Below are positions 11,000-19,615 of a DNA stretch of 64,000 bases, piece after piece. The notes beneath the pieces were generated by a model, which had not been told where the DNA came from, searched no databases, and saw nothing but the letters and a program-made list of their open reading frames with translations. Made by a program: the position numbers and the translations under genes. The DNA is from Maribacter sedimenticola. GTDB taxonomy: Bacteria > Bacteroidota > Bacteroidia > Flavobacteriales > Flavobacteriaceae. The first letter of the stretch is position 1. Every line of letters starts with the position of its first letter. The stretch spans positions 712,523 to 776,522 of the forward strand of contig NZ_FZNV01000003.1 of NCBI RefSeq assembly GCF_900188415.1. Direction: 5' to 3'.

Positions 11000-11866
11000 A
11001 TGAAAATTTATCCTGTAGAAACCGGCAACTTTAAATTGGACGGAGGGGCCATGTTCGGAGTTGTTCCCAAGACTATTTGGCAGAAAACAAATCCTGCCGA
11101 TGCCAATAACCTTATCGATATTGCCGCCCGAAGCCTTTTGATAGAAAATGGCGACCAACTGATTTTGGTAGATACAGGTATGGGAAACAAGCAGTCCGAT
11201 AAATTTTTTAGCTACTATAACCGTTGGGGAGATTTTACCCTGGACAAGTCACTTAACAACCTTGGTTTTCACAGAGATGATATTACGGATGTCTTTTTGA
11301 CCCACTTGCATTTTGACCATTGTGGAGGAGCCATACAATGGAACAAAGATAGAACAGGTTATGAGCCCGCCTTTAAAAACGCAAGGTTTTGGTCCAATGA
11401 AAAGCATTGGAAGTGGGCAACACAGCCAAACCCTAGGGAAAAAGCTTCTTTTTTAACGGAAAACCTTATGCCTTTGCAAGAAAGTGGTCAATTACATTTT
11501 ATAAAAGAAACGGAAACCGCTTTTTCATCTAACAACTCGTTGGATTTTGATATTCGCTTTGTAAATGGGCATACGGAAAAACAAATGTTGCCACAATTTA
11601 CGTATAAGGAAAAGACCATGGTCTTCATGGCTGATCTTATACCTACCGTAGGACATATTCCATTGCCTTATGTAATGGGTTATGACACCAGGCCGCTGTT
11701 AACCATGCAAGAAAAAGAACGTTTTTTAAACGAAGCTGCGGAAAACCATTATTACCTTTTCTTTGAACACGATGCCCACAACCAATTATGTACTTTAAAA
11801 CATACCGAAAGAGGTATACGCCTAGACCAGCTTTTTACTTTTAATGAAGTATTTGGTCAAAATTAA
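11000..11866 (+). CDS. Metallo-beta-lactamase-fold hydrolase
   Basis: About 288 residues of the MBL fold. The zinc-binding motif HLHFDH is in LTHLHFDHCGG, with a first-strand Asp in LVDTGMG. A downstream His is in VNGHTEKQM, an Asp in VFMADLIPT, and a final His in FFEHDAHN. It has no signal peptide and is likely cytoplasmic. The family includes lactonases, glyoxalase II and other esterases; the substrate cannot be assigned, although the N-terminal 'GNFKLDGGAMFGVVPK' pattern resembles quorum-quenching-type and related hydrolases. The frame allows a start three codons earlier (10991); MKIYPVETG at 11000 is preferred as the more natural N-terminus. It stands alone, 124 bases after the response regulator. 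Confidence 0.85.
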   Translation: MKIYPVETGNFKLDGGAMFGVVPKTIWQKTNPADANNLIDIAARSLLIENGDQLILVDTGMGNKQSDKFFSYYNRWGDFTLDKSLNNLGFHRDDITDVFLTHLHFDHCGGAIQWNKDRTGYEPAFKNARFWSNEKHWKWATQPNPREKASFLTENLMPLQESGQLHFIKETETAFSSNNSLDFDIRFVNGHTEKQMLPQFTYKEKTMVFMADLIPTVGHIPLPYVMGYDTRPLLTMQEKERFLNEAAENHYYLFFEHDAHNQLCTLKHTERGIRLDQLFTFNEVFGQN

Positions 11867-11899
11867 CTGTAAATCTTAAAACTAATTCAATACCCATAT

Positions 11900-13549
11900 A
11901 TGACAAATACATATTTAAAACCCCTGATAATTACTTCCTTGGTTGCCCTATTAACAAGTTGTGGCAGTACCAGCCCTGCTTCCAGTGGCGGATTAATTCT
12001 TACCCCTGTTGAAAACATTGATGCTACACCTCTAAAAATTTCTAATCTAACCGATGATGAAAAGAAAAATTGGGGACACTTAGACCTTGTAGCCGATACC
12101 ATACCGGGTATGAGCGTCAACAAGGCTTACGATGAAATCATTAAAAATAGAAAAGGGACCAAGACAATTGTTGCGGTGCTTGATTCTGGAATTGATTTAA
12201 ACCATGAGGATTTGGATGGTGTTTTATGGACCAATACCAAAGAAAAGGCAGGAAATAACATTGATGATGACGGTAATGGTTATATAGATGATATTCATGG
12301 ATATAATTTTCTGGGCGAATCTTACAATGAACAATTGGAGTATGTACGTATGCTCCGCTTAAATATTGGAGACGCCGCAACCTTGTCCAAGGCAAAAGCA
12401 GAATTGGATAAAAAATATAACGAAGCCCTACAGGGCAAGCAACAATATGAGCAAATCTATCAGGCCGTAAAAAATGCGGATGCTGAGGTCAGGACATATT
12501 TAAAAAAAGATGTCTATACCAAAGAAGACCTTGCGGGTATTGAAGCAAACAGCGAATCAATGCAAAGAAATTTGGCTATCCTAAACCAAATGTTCAGTAT
12601 TAAGGATTCCATACCAGAGGTATTAAAGGAATTGCAAAATGGTATAAAGCATTATACGGAACAACTTAATTATAATTTAAACAAAGATTTTGACGGTAGA
12701 GCCGTCGTTGGTGATGATGCTTATGATATTACAGATACAGATTATGGCAACGGCAACCCACAAAATAGGGTAGATGACGAGAGCCATGGAACGCATGTTG
12801 CTGGTATAATCGCTGCAGAACGAAACAACGGCATTGGTGTCAACGGTGTGGCCAACAATGTGGCTATTATGAGTATTAGGGCGGTTCCTAATGGGGATGA
12901 ATATGATAAGGATATTGCACGTGGAATACGCTATGCGGTAGACAACGGTGCCAGAATCATTAACGGTAGTTTTGGTAAATCATTTTCGCCCAAGGCAGAA
13001 TGGGTATATGAGGCTATCAAATATGCGGCGAAAAACAATGTGCTTTTCGTACATGCGGCAGGTAATGATGGCGCTAATTTAGATGATCCAAACAATGGAA
13101 ATTATCCTAATGACCAAATAAACAACGGTCCAGAAATTGCGGATAATGTATTGACAGTTGGTGCCCTAAATCCAAAATACGGTTCCGAGCTGGTAGCCTC
13201 ATACTCTAATTATGGCGATATCAATGTAGATGTTTTTGCTCCAGGCACTGATATCTATTCAACCTATCCCAACAATTCATACGAGTTTTCACCAGGTACC
13301 TCTATGGCAGCTCCGGCAGTGGCAGGTATTGCAGCCCTTGTTATGTCTCAATATCCGTCATTGACAGCGGCACAGGTAAAACAAATCATATTAGAGTCTG
13401 GCCTGCCTATAAAATCAAAAGTAATTTTAGGTGGGGACAATAGTAAAAATGCTTCTCTAAAGGAAATATCAACTTCTGGAAAAATTGCCAATGCCTATAA
13501 TGCATTGGTAATGGCAGGACAAGTTGCTTCTGGAAAGCTTAAATTATAA
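11900..13549 (+). CDS. S8 family subtilisin-like serine protease, lipoprotein
   Basis: A 549-residue subtilase with a lipoprotein signal peptide; the lipobox LLTSC puts the lipidated cysteine at residue 21. The catalytic triad is complete: Asp95 (VAVLDSGIDLNHEDLDG), His296 (ESHGTHVAGIIAA) and Ser468 (PGTSMAAPAVAG). Between Asp and His there is an unusually long (about 200-residue) insert, rich in Lys, Glu and Gln and probably helical, so the catalytic domain is split wider than in subtilisin. The oxyanion Asn is likely in HAAGNDG. It should act on the outer face of the cell envelope in protein turnover or nutrition. The M1 aminopeptidase gene follows 15 bases later, suggesting one transcript for a two-enzyme extracytoplasmic peptide degradation unit. 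Confidence 0.92.
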   Translation: MTNTYLKPLIITSLVALLTSCGSTSPASSGGLILTPVENIDATPLKISNLTDDEKKNWGHLDLVADTIPGMSVNKAYDEIIKNRKGTKTIVAVLDSGIDLNHEDLDGVLWTNTKEKAGNNIDDDGNGYIDDIHGYNFLGESYNEQLEYVRMLRLNIGDAATLSKAKAELDKKYNEALQGKQQYEQIYQAVKNADAEVRTYLKKDVYTKEDLAGIEANSESMQRNLAILNQMFSIKDSIPEVLKELQNGIKHYTEQLNYNLNKDFDGRAVVGDDAYDITDTDYGNGNPQNRVDDESHGTHVAGIIAAERNNGIGVNGVANNVAIMSIRAVPNGDEYDKDIARGIRYAVDNGARIINGSFGKSFSPKAEWVYEAIKYAAKNNVLFVHAAGNDGANLDDPNNGNYPNDQINNGPEIADNVLTVGALNPKYGSELVASYSNYGDINVDVFAPGTDIYSTYPNNSYEFSPGTSMAAPAVAGIAALVMSQYPSLTAAQVKQIILESGLPIKSKVILGGDNSKNASLKEISTSGKIANAYNALVMAGQVASGKLKL

Positions 13550-13564
13550 TACGAATACAACGTT

Positions 13565-15418
13565 ATGATAAAATCACTTTTTACCTTATTGACCGTTTTT
13601 GGTTTCGCTTTTGCAACAGCTCAAAACAAGACCGACTATTGGCAACAACATGTAGATTATACTATGGATGTCAATATGGACGTAGACACCTTTCAATATA
13701 CCGGAACCCAAAAATTGGTCTACACCAATAATTCTCCAGATGAATTGAACCGGGTATATTTTCATTTATATTTCAATGCCTTTCAACCCGGTAGTGAAAT
13801 GGATATTAGGTTACAGACCATTCCAGATCCAGATAGTAGAATGATCACCGAGGAAAAGGTTAGTAGAATATCCACACTTACAGATTCCGAAATGGGATAT
13901 CTTCATGCCACGTCTTTGACCCAAGATGGCAAACAATTAAACTATTCAGAAGAAGGTACCGTATTGGTCGTTAACCTTGCTACTCCTATTGCGCCGGGGA
14001 AACAAACTACCTTTAATATGGAATTTAAAGGCCAGGTGCCTTTACAGATCAGAAGGTCAGGTAGAAATAGTGAAGAAAACATTGCCCTATCCATGAGCCA
14101 ATGGTATCCAAAACTTGCGGAATACGATTTTGAGGGGTGGCACGCAGACCCATATATTGCAAGGGAATTTCATGGTGTCTGGGGAGATTATGACGTAAAA
14201 TTGACTTTAGATAAAAATTACACTGTTGGCGGTACCGGTTATCTTCAAAATGCAGATGAGATCGGCCATGGTTATGAATCTCCGGGCACAAAAATAAAAA
14301 AGCAAAAAGGGAAAACACTTACTTGGCATTTTAAAGCCCCAATGGTACATGATTTTATGTGGGCTGCCGATCCAGAATATATACATGATGTGCAACAAGT
14401 ACCTAATGGGCCAACATTACATTTTTTATATAAGGACGATCCAAAATTATTGGAAAACTGGAAAAAACTTCAACCCAAAACGGTTGAGGCTATGGAGTTT
14501 TTTAGTAAAAACATAGGTGAGTACCCGTATGACCAATATTCCGTGATTCAAGGTGGTGACGGTGGTATGGAATATGCCATGTCCACATTAATTACCGGTG
14601 ACCGTAAATTTGGTAGTCTTGTAGGCGTTATGGCCCATGAATTGGCCCATTCCTGGTTTCAGCACATTCTTGCCACTAATGAGGCCAAACATGAATGGAT
14701 GGATGAAGGCTTTACCTCTTTTATCTCTAAACTTTGTATGGGTGAGATAATGGACCTTGACAAGGAAAATCCTTTTGAGGGCACGTACAAAGGATACAGG
14801 AACTTAGCGCTTTCAGGTAAGGAACAACCCCAAAGTACCTATGCTGATCGCTATGCGCTTAATTTTGCCTATGGTATTTCTGCCTATAGTAAAGGTTCCA
14901 TATTTCTGTCCCAATTGGGTTATATCATTGGTCAGGATAAATTAATGGAAACCATTCGTAAATATTATACCGATTTTAAATTTAAACATCCGGTCCCAAA
15001 TGATTTTAAAAGAGTTGCAGAAAAAATATCCAACATGGAACTGGACTGGTATTTAACAGATTGGACCCAGACAACGAATACTATAGATTATAGTATCAAA
15101 AATGTAGCGGACAAGGAAAAGAGTACCCAAATTACTCTAGAGAGAATTGGACTTATGCCAATGCCTTTAGATATTCTAGTGGTATATGAGGATAATACGA
15201 AAGAAACATTTTATGCTCCTTTAAGAATGATGCGTGGGGAAAAAGACAATCCTTATTCCGGTATTGAACGAACAGTGCTGGAAGATTGGCCTTGGGCATA
15301 TCCTACTTATACCTTTGCTATTGAGAAACCAATGTCGTCCATTAAAGCCATTGTTATAGATCCTTCTCAGCTCATGGCAGATGTTGACCTTGAAAACAAC
15401 GTTTGGCAAGCAGAATAA
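13565..15418 (+). CDS. M1 family metallopeptidase, secreted aminopeptidase
   Basis: A 617-residue gluzincin of the aminopeptidase N type. The zinc site HEXXH-X18-E is exact: His358, Glu359, His362 and Glu381 (MAHELAHSW ... WMDEGFTSF). The substrate-recognition motif before it is GGMEYAM, a variant of the usual GxMEN. A Sec signal peptide (MIKSLFTLLTVFGFAFATAQ) puts it in the periplasm or outside. The N-terminal beta-saddle domain is present (residues about 30-230). There is no C-terminal ERAP-like domain, so it is of the shorter class common in Bacteroidota. It probably trims peptides made by the subtilase encoded just upstream. A strong hairpin terminator follows the stop. Confidence 0.93.
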   Translation: MIKSLFTLLTVFGFAFATAQNKTDYWQQHVDYTMDVNMDVDTFQYTGTQKLVYTNNSPDELNRVYFHLYFNAFQPGSEMDIRLQTIPDPDSRMITEEKVSRISTLTDSEMGYLHATSLTQDGKQLNYSEEGTVLVVNLATPIAPGKQTTFNMEFKGQVPLQIRRSGRNSEENIALSMSQWYPKLAEYDFEGWHADPYIAREFHGVWGDYDVKLTLDKNYTVGGTGYLQNADEIGHGYESPGTKIKKQKGKTLTWHFKAPMVHDFMWAADPEYIHDVQQVPNGPTLHFLYKDDPKLLENWKKLQPKTVEAMEFFSKNIGEYPYDQYSVIQGGDGGMEYAMSTLITGDRKFGSLVGVMAHELAHSWFQHILATNEAKHEWMDEGFTSFISKLCMGEIMDLDKENPFEGTYKGYRNLALSGKEQPQSTYADRYALNFAYGISAYSKGSIFLSQLGYIIGQDKLMETIRKYYTDFKFKHPVPNDFKRVAEKISNMELDWYLTDWTQTTNTIDYSIKNVADKEKSTQITLERIGLMPMPLDILVVYEDNTKETFYAPLRMMRGEKDNPYSGIERTVLEDWPWAYPTYTFAIEKPMSSIKAIVIDPSQLMADVDLENNVWQAE

Positions 15419-15430
15419 TAAGCATAGATA

Positions 15431-15465
15431 AAGAACGCCCCTGCATTTAGGGGCGATTCTTTGAT
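15431..15465 (+). terminator. Intrinsic terminator after the M1 peptidase gene
   Basis: CGCCCCT (15436-15442) pairs with AGGGGCG (15449-15455) around a six-base loop. Outer AAGAA/TTCTT arms extend the stem, and a T-rich stretch follows. It separates the protease pair from rnpA. Confidence 0.75.
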
Positions 15466-15479
15466 TTTAATTTATATAA

Positions 15480-15863
15480 ATGGACCAAACTTTCGGTAAA
15501 AAGGAAAAGCTTAAAAGTAAAGTGCTTATCACCAAACTGTTTGATGAGGGCAAGGGTATTTCCAGTTTTCCGTTAAAGTTGATTTATTTGCCCGTTACCA
15601 ACCACTCCGTTTCTTTTAAAACTGGCGTTACCGTTTCTAAACGAAACTTTAAAAGTGCGGTAGATAGAAATAGGATTAAGCGTTTGCTTAGAGAGGCCTA
15701 TAGGCGTAATAAAGCGCTGGTTTTTAACAATACGGAGGGTAACTATGCGTTTCTATTTTTATACCTTGGTAAGGAAATGCCATCCTTTGAGCAATTAGAT
15801 CATAAAATGAAGCTCGTTTTAAATAAGTTTAAGCTACAGATCAATGAAAAAAATACTCAGTAA
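15480..15863 (+). CDS. rnpA: Ribonuclease P protein component
   Basis: A 127-residue basic protein that assists the RNase P RNA in removing 5' leaders from pre-tRNAs. The family RNR motif is seen as VSKRNFKSAVDRNRIKRLLREA (residues about 53-74), preceded by the usual N-terminal GKKEKLKSK segment and the TGVTVSK strand. Length is normal. It is not next to rpmH or dnaA, as is common in Bacteroidota. Its last 20 bases overlap the S41 protease gene, a coupling often seen in Flavobacteria. The first in-frame ATG at 15480 fits the family start. Confidence 0.95.
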   Translation: MDQTFGKKEKLKSKVLITKLFDEGKGISSFPLKLIYLPVTNHSVSFKTGVTVSKRNFKSAVDRNRIKRLLREAYRRNKALVFNNTEGNYAFLFLYLGKEMPSFEQLDHKMKLVLNKFKLQINEKNTQ

Positions 15864-17472
15864 AAAAATACTTGTTCCCATTATTGCTGTTGCCTTTCTT
15901 TTTATAGGTAGTAGTTATAAAAGTGATTTTTTTGAAATAGCCAAGCAAATAGAAATTTTTACAACACTGTTCAAAGAATTGAACATGAACTATGTAGATG
16001 AGACCAACCCTGCAGAATTAATGGATACCGCCATTAAAAATATGCTGGAAGAGTTGGACCCCTATACCAAATTCCTAAATGAACAGGATGTTGAAACTTA
16101 TAGAATAAACAATGCGGGGGAATATTCCGGTATTGGTGCCTTGGTACGTACCTACAAAGATAAATTGTTGATCATAGAGCCACATGAAGGTTATCCTGCG
16201 GATAAAGCCGGTTTAAAGGCCGGTGACGAGATAATACAGATCGGAGATGTCAAAGTGGCGGATTTTGAAGATAATGCAAGTGAGCTTTTAAAAGGGGCTA
16301 ACGGGTCTTCTATTGACGTTACATATAAAAGACAAGGAGCTTTAAAAACGACCACCATTACACGAGAAGGAATAGAAGTAGATGCCGTTCCCTTCTTTAA
16401 ACTTATCAATGACGAGACGGGTTATATTGTCCTATCAAAATTTAATGCAAAAGCAAGTGAACAGACCAAGGCCGCTTTGTTGGACTTAAAGGAAAAAGGG
16501 GCAAAAAAAATTATTTTGGACCTAAGGGACAATCCAGGCGGTTTACTTTCCGAAGCTATAAACGTAACCAATTTATTTGTTCCTAAAGGGGAACTGGTCG
16601 TGACCACAAAATCCAAGGTCAAAAAATTCAACAGGGAGTACCATACCAAAAACCAACCTGTTGACGAAAATATACCATTGGTGGTTTTGGTAAACGGCAG
16701 TAGTGCATCTGCAAGCGAAATTGTATCTGGAAGTCTCCAAGATTTGGATAGGGCCGTGGTCATGGGAGCACGTAGCTTTGGAAAAGGCTTGGTTCAGCGC
16801 CCATTAAAATTAACATACGGTACGCAACTTAAGGTTACCATCTCTAGATATTATACCGCATCCGGCCGTTGTATACAGGCACTTGACTATTGGAACAGGG
16901 ATGAGGGCGGAAATGCAGTTAGAAATACACAGTTTAATGATTTCTTTACCAGAAACGGTAGAAAAGTACAGGATGGTGGAGGTATCTTACCTGATATTGA
17001 AATAGCTACGGTCAAAACCAATGACCTTACCATGGCCTTGCTTCAAAACAATGTAATTTTTGATTATGCCACTAATTTTCATTATCAGAACACGTTTGAT
17101 AAGGTAACCGACTTTAAATTTACCGATGCTGATTTTAACGCGTTCAAGAACTATGTACAACAAAGTAACTTTTCTTTTGAAACAAAAGCGGAAATAGCCA
17201 TCAAAAAAGCACTCTCAGGTGATGAAAACGATTTTTTAGGTACTGATGTCAAGGATAGTTACAAGACACTACTGGCCAATATTGAAAAGGGAAAAATCAA
17301 CGCATTGGATAAATACCAAAGCGAAATTCAAAAAAACCTGGAAGACGAAATCGTTAAGCGCTATTTTTATAGGGATGGATTATATCAATATTACCTTAAA
17401 AACGATGATGCCATATTGGCCGCTACGGAATTATTGCAAAATACCTCCAAGTATACCAGTATATTAAAATAA
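15844..17472 (+). CDS. S41 family C-terminal processing protease with PDZ domain
   Basis: A 542-residue CtpA/Tsp-type protease. A signal peptide or anchor is at the N-terminus (ILVPIIAVAFLFIGSS). A helical region and the EELDPYTKFL segment follow, then a PDZ domain (about residues 85-170, with YPADKAGLKAGDEIIQIGDV), then the S41 core. The catalytic Ser lies in NGSSASASEIVSG and the general-base Lys in SFGKGLVQ, 25-odd residues on. About 200 extra C-terminal residues are helical and charged. The enzyme cuts proteins at their C-termini in the envelope. It overlaps rnpA by 20 bases, so translation is probably coupled. It is convergent with the DUF1080 gene only 14 bases after its stop. Confidence 0.93.
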   Translation: MKKILSKKILVPIIAVAFLFIGSSYKSDFFEIAKQIEIFTTLFKELNMNYVDETNPAELMDTAIKNMLEELDPYTKFLNEQDVETYRINNAGEYSGIGALVRTYKDKLLIIEPHEGYPADKAGLKAGDEIIQIGDVKVADFEDNASELLKGANGSSIDVTYKRQGALKTTTITREGIEVDAVPFFKLINDETGYIVLSKFNAKASEQTKAALLDLKEKGAKKIILDLRDNPGGLLSEAINVTNLFVPKGELVVTTKSKVKKFNREYHTKNQPVDENIPLVVLVNGSSASASEIVSGSLQDLDRAVVMGARSFGKGLVQRPLKLTYGTQLKVTISRYYTASGRCIQALDYWNRDEGGNAVRNTQFNDFFTRNGRKVQDGGGILPDIEIATVKTNDLTMALLQNNVIFDYATNFHYQNTFDKVTDFKFTDADFNAFKNYVQQSNFSFETKAEIAIKKALSGDENDFLGTDVKDSYKTLLANIEKGKINALDKYQSEIQKNLEDEIVKRYFYRDGLYQYYLKNDDAILAATELLQNTSKYTSILK

Positions 17473-17486
17473 ATGCCTATTTAATT

Positions 17487-18344
17487 CTAATAGGCGCAAG
17501 ATGCCGCATCGTCAATTACATAATAGTCCCTATAGTTTTTTGCTTTAGGGTCTGTACACCCCTTTAGATTCTTGATCTTGATCGACCTAAAATCTATTGG
17601 TTGACCTTCGCTCTGCAAAGCAATCAATCCTTCTTTTAAAGGTTTCCCATCTTGTTTTAAATTGGCATCAAACCCATTGACCACCCCGCCACCTATTTGT
17701 GGTTTAGTATATTGTAATACCGTCTTGCCATTAATGATATGGGTAATCAAAGAATCATGTAGTACTATCAGTTCAGCTGTTACCCATTCATCCCCATAAT
17801 ACGTATCAGAGGTAGAGTTTATACAGTGCCTAGGGTCTATTTTACCTTCATACACCACATCTGTGCCCGGAGAGCACATGTTACCTGTAGGACGCTCTTT
17901 ACCCTCTTCTATACCCGCCAAAAACTGCATTTCTACGGAAATTGGCCAATCTTGTTCTTTTAGCATTGTTCTTGGGTCTTGGGAGTGGAACATAATACCA
18001 CTGTTAAGCAACGTGTAATCCGGAGCACCTGGGTGTAATTCTCCCACAAATCTATATTGCAAGGTCAAATGAAAATCTGAAAAAGGTTTATCGTAATACA
18101 GGTGAGAAAACCGGTCGTTGAATTCCCCTTCATAACCATCGTATCTTACTTTAACCATACCGTCCTCGGCCCTAAAGGTATCCCCATAATTGTCCCCTAC
18201 TTCATAATGGTGGATCTTGGTTGTCCATCCTTCAAGATCTTTACCATTGAACATGGTTTCCCAACCATCTGTACTTTGAGATTGTAAGGTGGTACATCCT
18301 ATAGCCAACATCAATACGGAACATAAAAAATCTTTCTTTACCAT
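17487..18344 (-). CDS. DUF1080 (3-keto-disaccharide hydrolase-like) lipoprotein
   Basis: A 285-residue lipoprotein (LAIGC, Cys17). Almost all of it is a DUF1080 concanavalin-like beta-sandwich, starting at GWETMFNGKDLEGW and including LNSGIMFHSQDP, DWPISVEMQFLAG and the closing GQPIDFRSIKIKNL. DUF1080 proteins bind or hydrolyse glycans, and some act on 3-keto-glycosides; the substrate here is unknown. The C-terminus is odd: after the domain comes CTDPKAKNY...DDAASCAY, one copy of a Cys-Asn/Tyr motif common in large Bacteroidota surface proteins. Two Cys could form a disulfide cap. The gene is convergent with the S41 protease; the NlpC/P60 gene upstream reads in the same direction. Confidence 0.88.
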   Translation of the reverse strand: MVKKDFLCSVLMLAIGCTTLQSQSTDGWETMFNGKDLEGWTTKIHHYEVGDNYGDTFRAEDGMVKVRYDGYEGEFNDRFSHLYYDKPFSDFHLTLQYRFVGELHPGAPDYTLLNSGIMFHSQDPRTMLKEQDWPISVEMQFLAGIEEGKERPTGNMCSPGTDVVYEGKIDPRHCINSTSDTYYGDEWVTAELIVLHDSLITHIINGKTVLQYTKPQIGGGVVNGFDANLKQDGKPLKEGLIALQSEGQPIDFRSIKIKNLKGCTDPKAKNYRDYYVIDDAASCAY

Positions 18345-18379
18345 TTATATTTTCATTTGTGCATTTGCTTTATACTATA

Positions 18380-19561
18380 CTAATCTTTAAACTCTTTTAA
18401 ATTCATTATTAAGGGGTCTTTTTCCTTAAGCAATCTTTTTGATCTTAGGTATCTACCAACATTATAGGCATCATAATTTTGGGCATTTTCATCTACACTG
18501 CTTACCCGTACCATATCCGATGAATGTATGAATTGTTGGTCTCCTATCCACATTCCTACGTGAACCACTTTTTCTGCAGTGGAATCCGTTGCCTTTTTTC
18601 CAAAGAACAATAAATCACCTTTCCTTAATGCATTAAAATTTGCCAAAGAATCTACAGAACTACCTGTATGCACTTGTTGAGAAGCATCTCTTGGAATAAC
18701 CATCCCGTTCAAAAAATAAATTGTTTTTGTAAAACCGCTGCAATCTACTCCTTTAGTAGATGTACCTCCCCATAAATAAGGGACCCCCATTAGTGTTTTG
18801 GAAGTTTCTACCAGAGCTTCTTCCCCTACATTTAAATTTCGTAACCAAACATTATATTCCTGGGCTTGGGTCATAGGTACAAAAGCCGTTCTGCCATCAG
18901 GAAATTGAACTTTGTAATTCCCTGAATCCATTTCCAATAATTTAAGTAAACTACCGGCAACTAAATCAGATATCCGGTTTGTTCCGTTTACCGTATCAAT
19001 AGCATGTGCATAAGTGTTGGTAACTATAATCTTGTTACTATTGGTCCATTGGGTTAAATCAGTTTCATTCAATAGAACGATACCACCAGCATCTACCCAG
19101 GCCAAATACTGGTCTGGTGTCTGTACCAAATACCAACTTCCTTCTTTTTTTAAAACCTTTACCGTTGTACCCATAATTGCTTGGGTAGCAAGCTCTGCTG
19201 AATGTTTGGGACTACTCCTTAAATTAGCTGCAGAAATATTGACCACGGCATGGTTGTAACCCTCTAAATCTATAGAAGGCAAACGTATTATCTCATCCTT
19301 AAAATCTATTCCTTTGGATTGGAGGATAGACCTTAAAGAATCTATTGCCTGTGGTTGGTTGCTCTCCCCTTTTAAAACTATCGTTTGTGAACCCTCCAAA
19401 ACATCAATATCAAAAAGAGCGGTTCTTTTATCAGGTGCCGCATATTTTTTAAGAACAGCAATCTCCTGTTCAATCATTTCCTTTTCATTACCTGTATTAC
19501 AGGACATTTGTACAGTAATCAAAATCAGTATAAATGCTTTAAGGAATTGTATTTTCTTCAT
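18380..19561 (-). CDS. NlpC/P60 (C40) peptidoglycan endopeptidase lipoprotein with SH3 domains
   Basis: About 393 residues. The lipobox is VQMSC. An N-terminal alpha/beta region is followed by bacterial SH3-type domains (about residues 105-235, with VNISAANLRSSPKHSAEL and a second copy around NKIIVTNTYAHAID). A C-terminal NlpC/P60 catalytic domain follows. The nucleophile is Cys274 in TKGVDCSGFTKTIYF, the catalytic His is in VVHVGMWIGD, and the third polar position is near QQFIHSSD. The family cuts D-glutamyl-meso-diaminopimelate bonds in stem peptides and works in cell-wall turnover, here anchored to a membrane. The frame runs two codons further (MGMKK); MKKIQFLK at 19561 is preferred. It is divergent from the methyltransferase gene, with only 54 bases between. 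Confidence 0.92.
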   Translation of the reverse strand: MKKIQFLKAFILILITVQMSCNTGNEKEMIEQEIAVLKKYAAPDKRTALFDIDVLEGSQTIVLKGESNQPQAIDSLRSILQSKGIDFKDEIIRLPSIDLEGYNHAVVNISAANLRSSPKHSAELATQAIMGTTVKVLKKEGSWYLVQTPDQYLAWVDAGGIVLLNETDLTQWTNSNKIIVTNTYAHAIDTVNGTNRISDLVAGSLLKLLEMDSGNYKVQFPDGRTAFVPMTQAQEYNVWLRNLNVGEEALVETSKTLMGVPYLWGGTSTKGVDCSGFTKTIYFLNGMVIPRDASQQVHTGSSVDSLANFNALRKGDLLFFGKKATDSTAEKVVHVGMWIGDQQFIHSSDMVRVSSVDENAQNYDAYNVGRYLRSKRLLKEKDPLIMNLKEFKD

Positions 19562-19615
19562 ACCCATTATATTTTGGTAGTATTTCCCTCGTGAATTTAT
19601 GTAATTTTATCGCAA

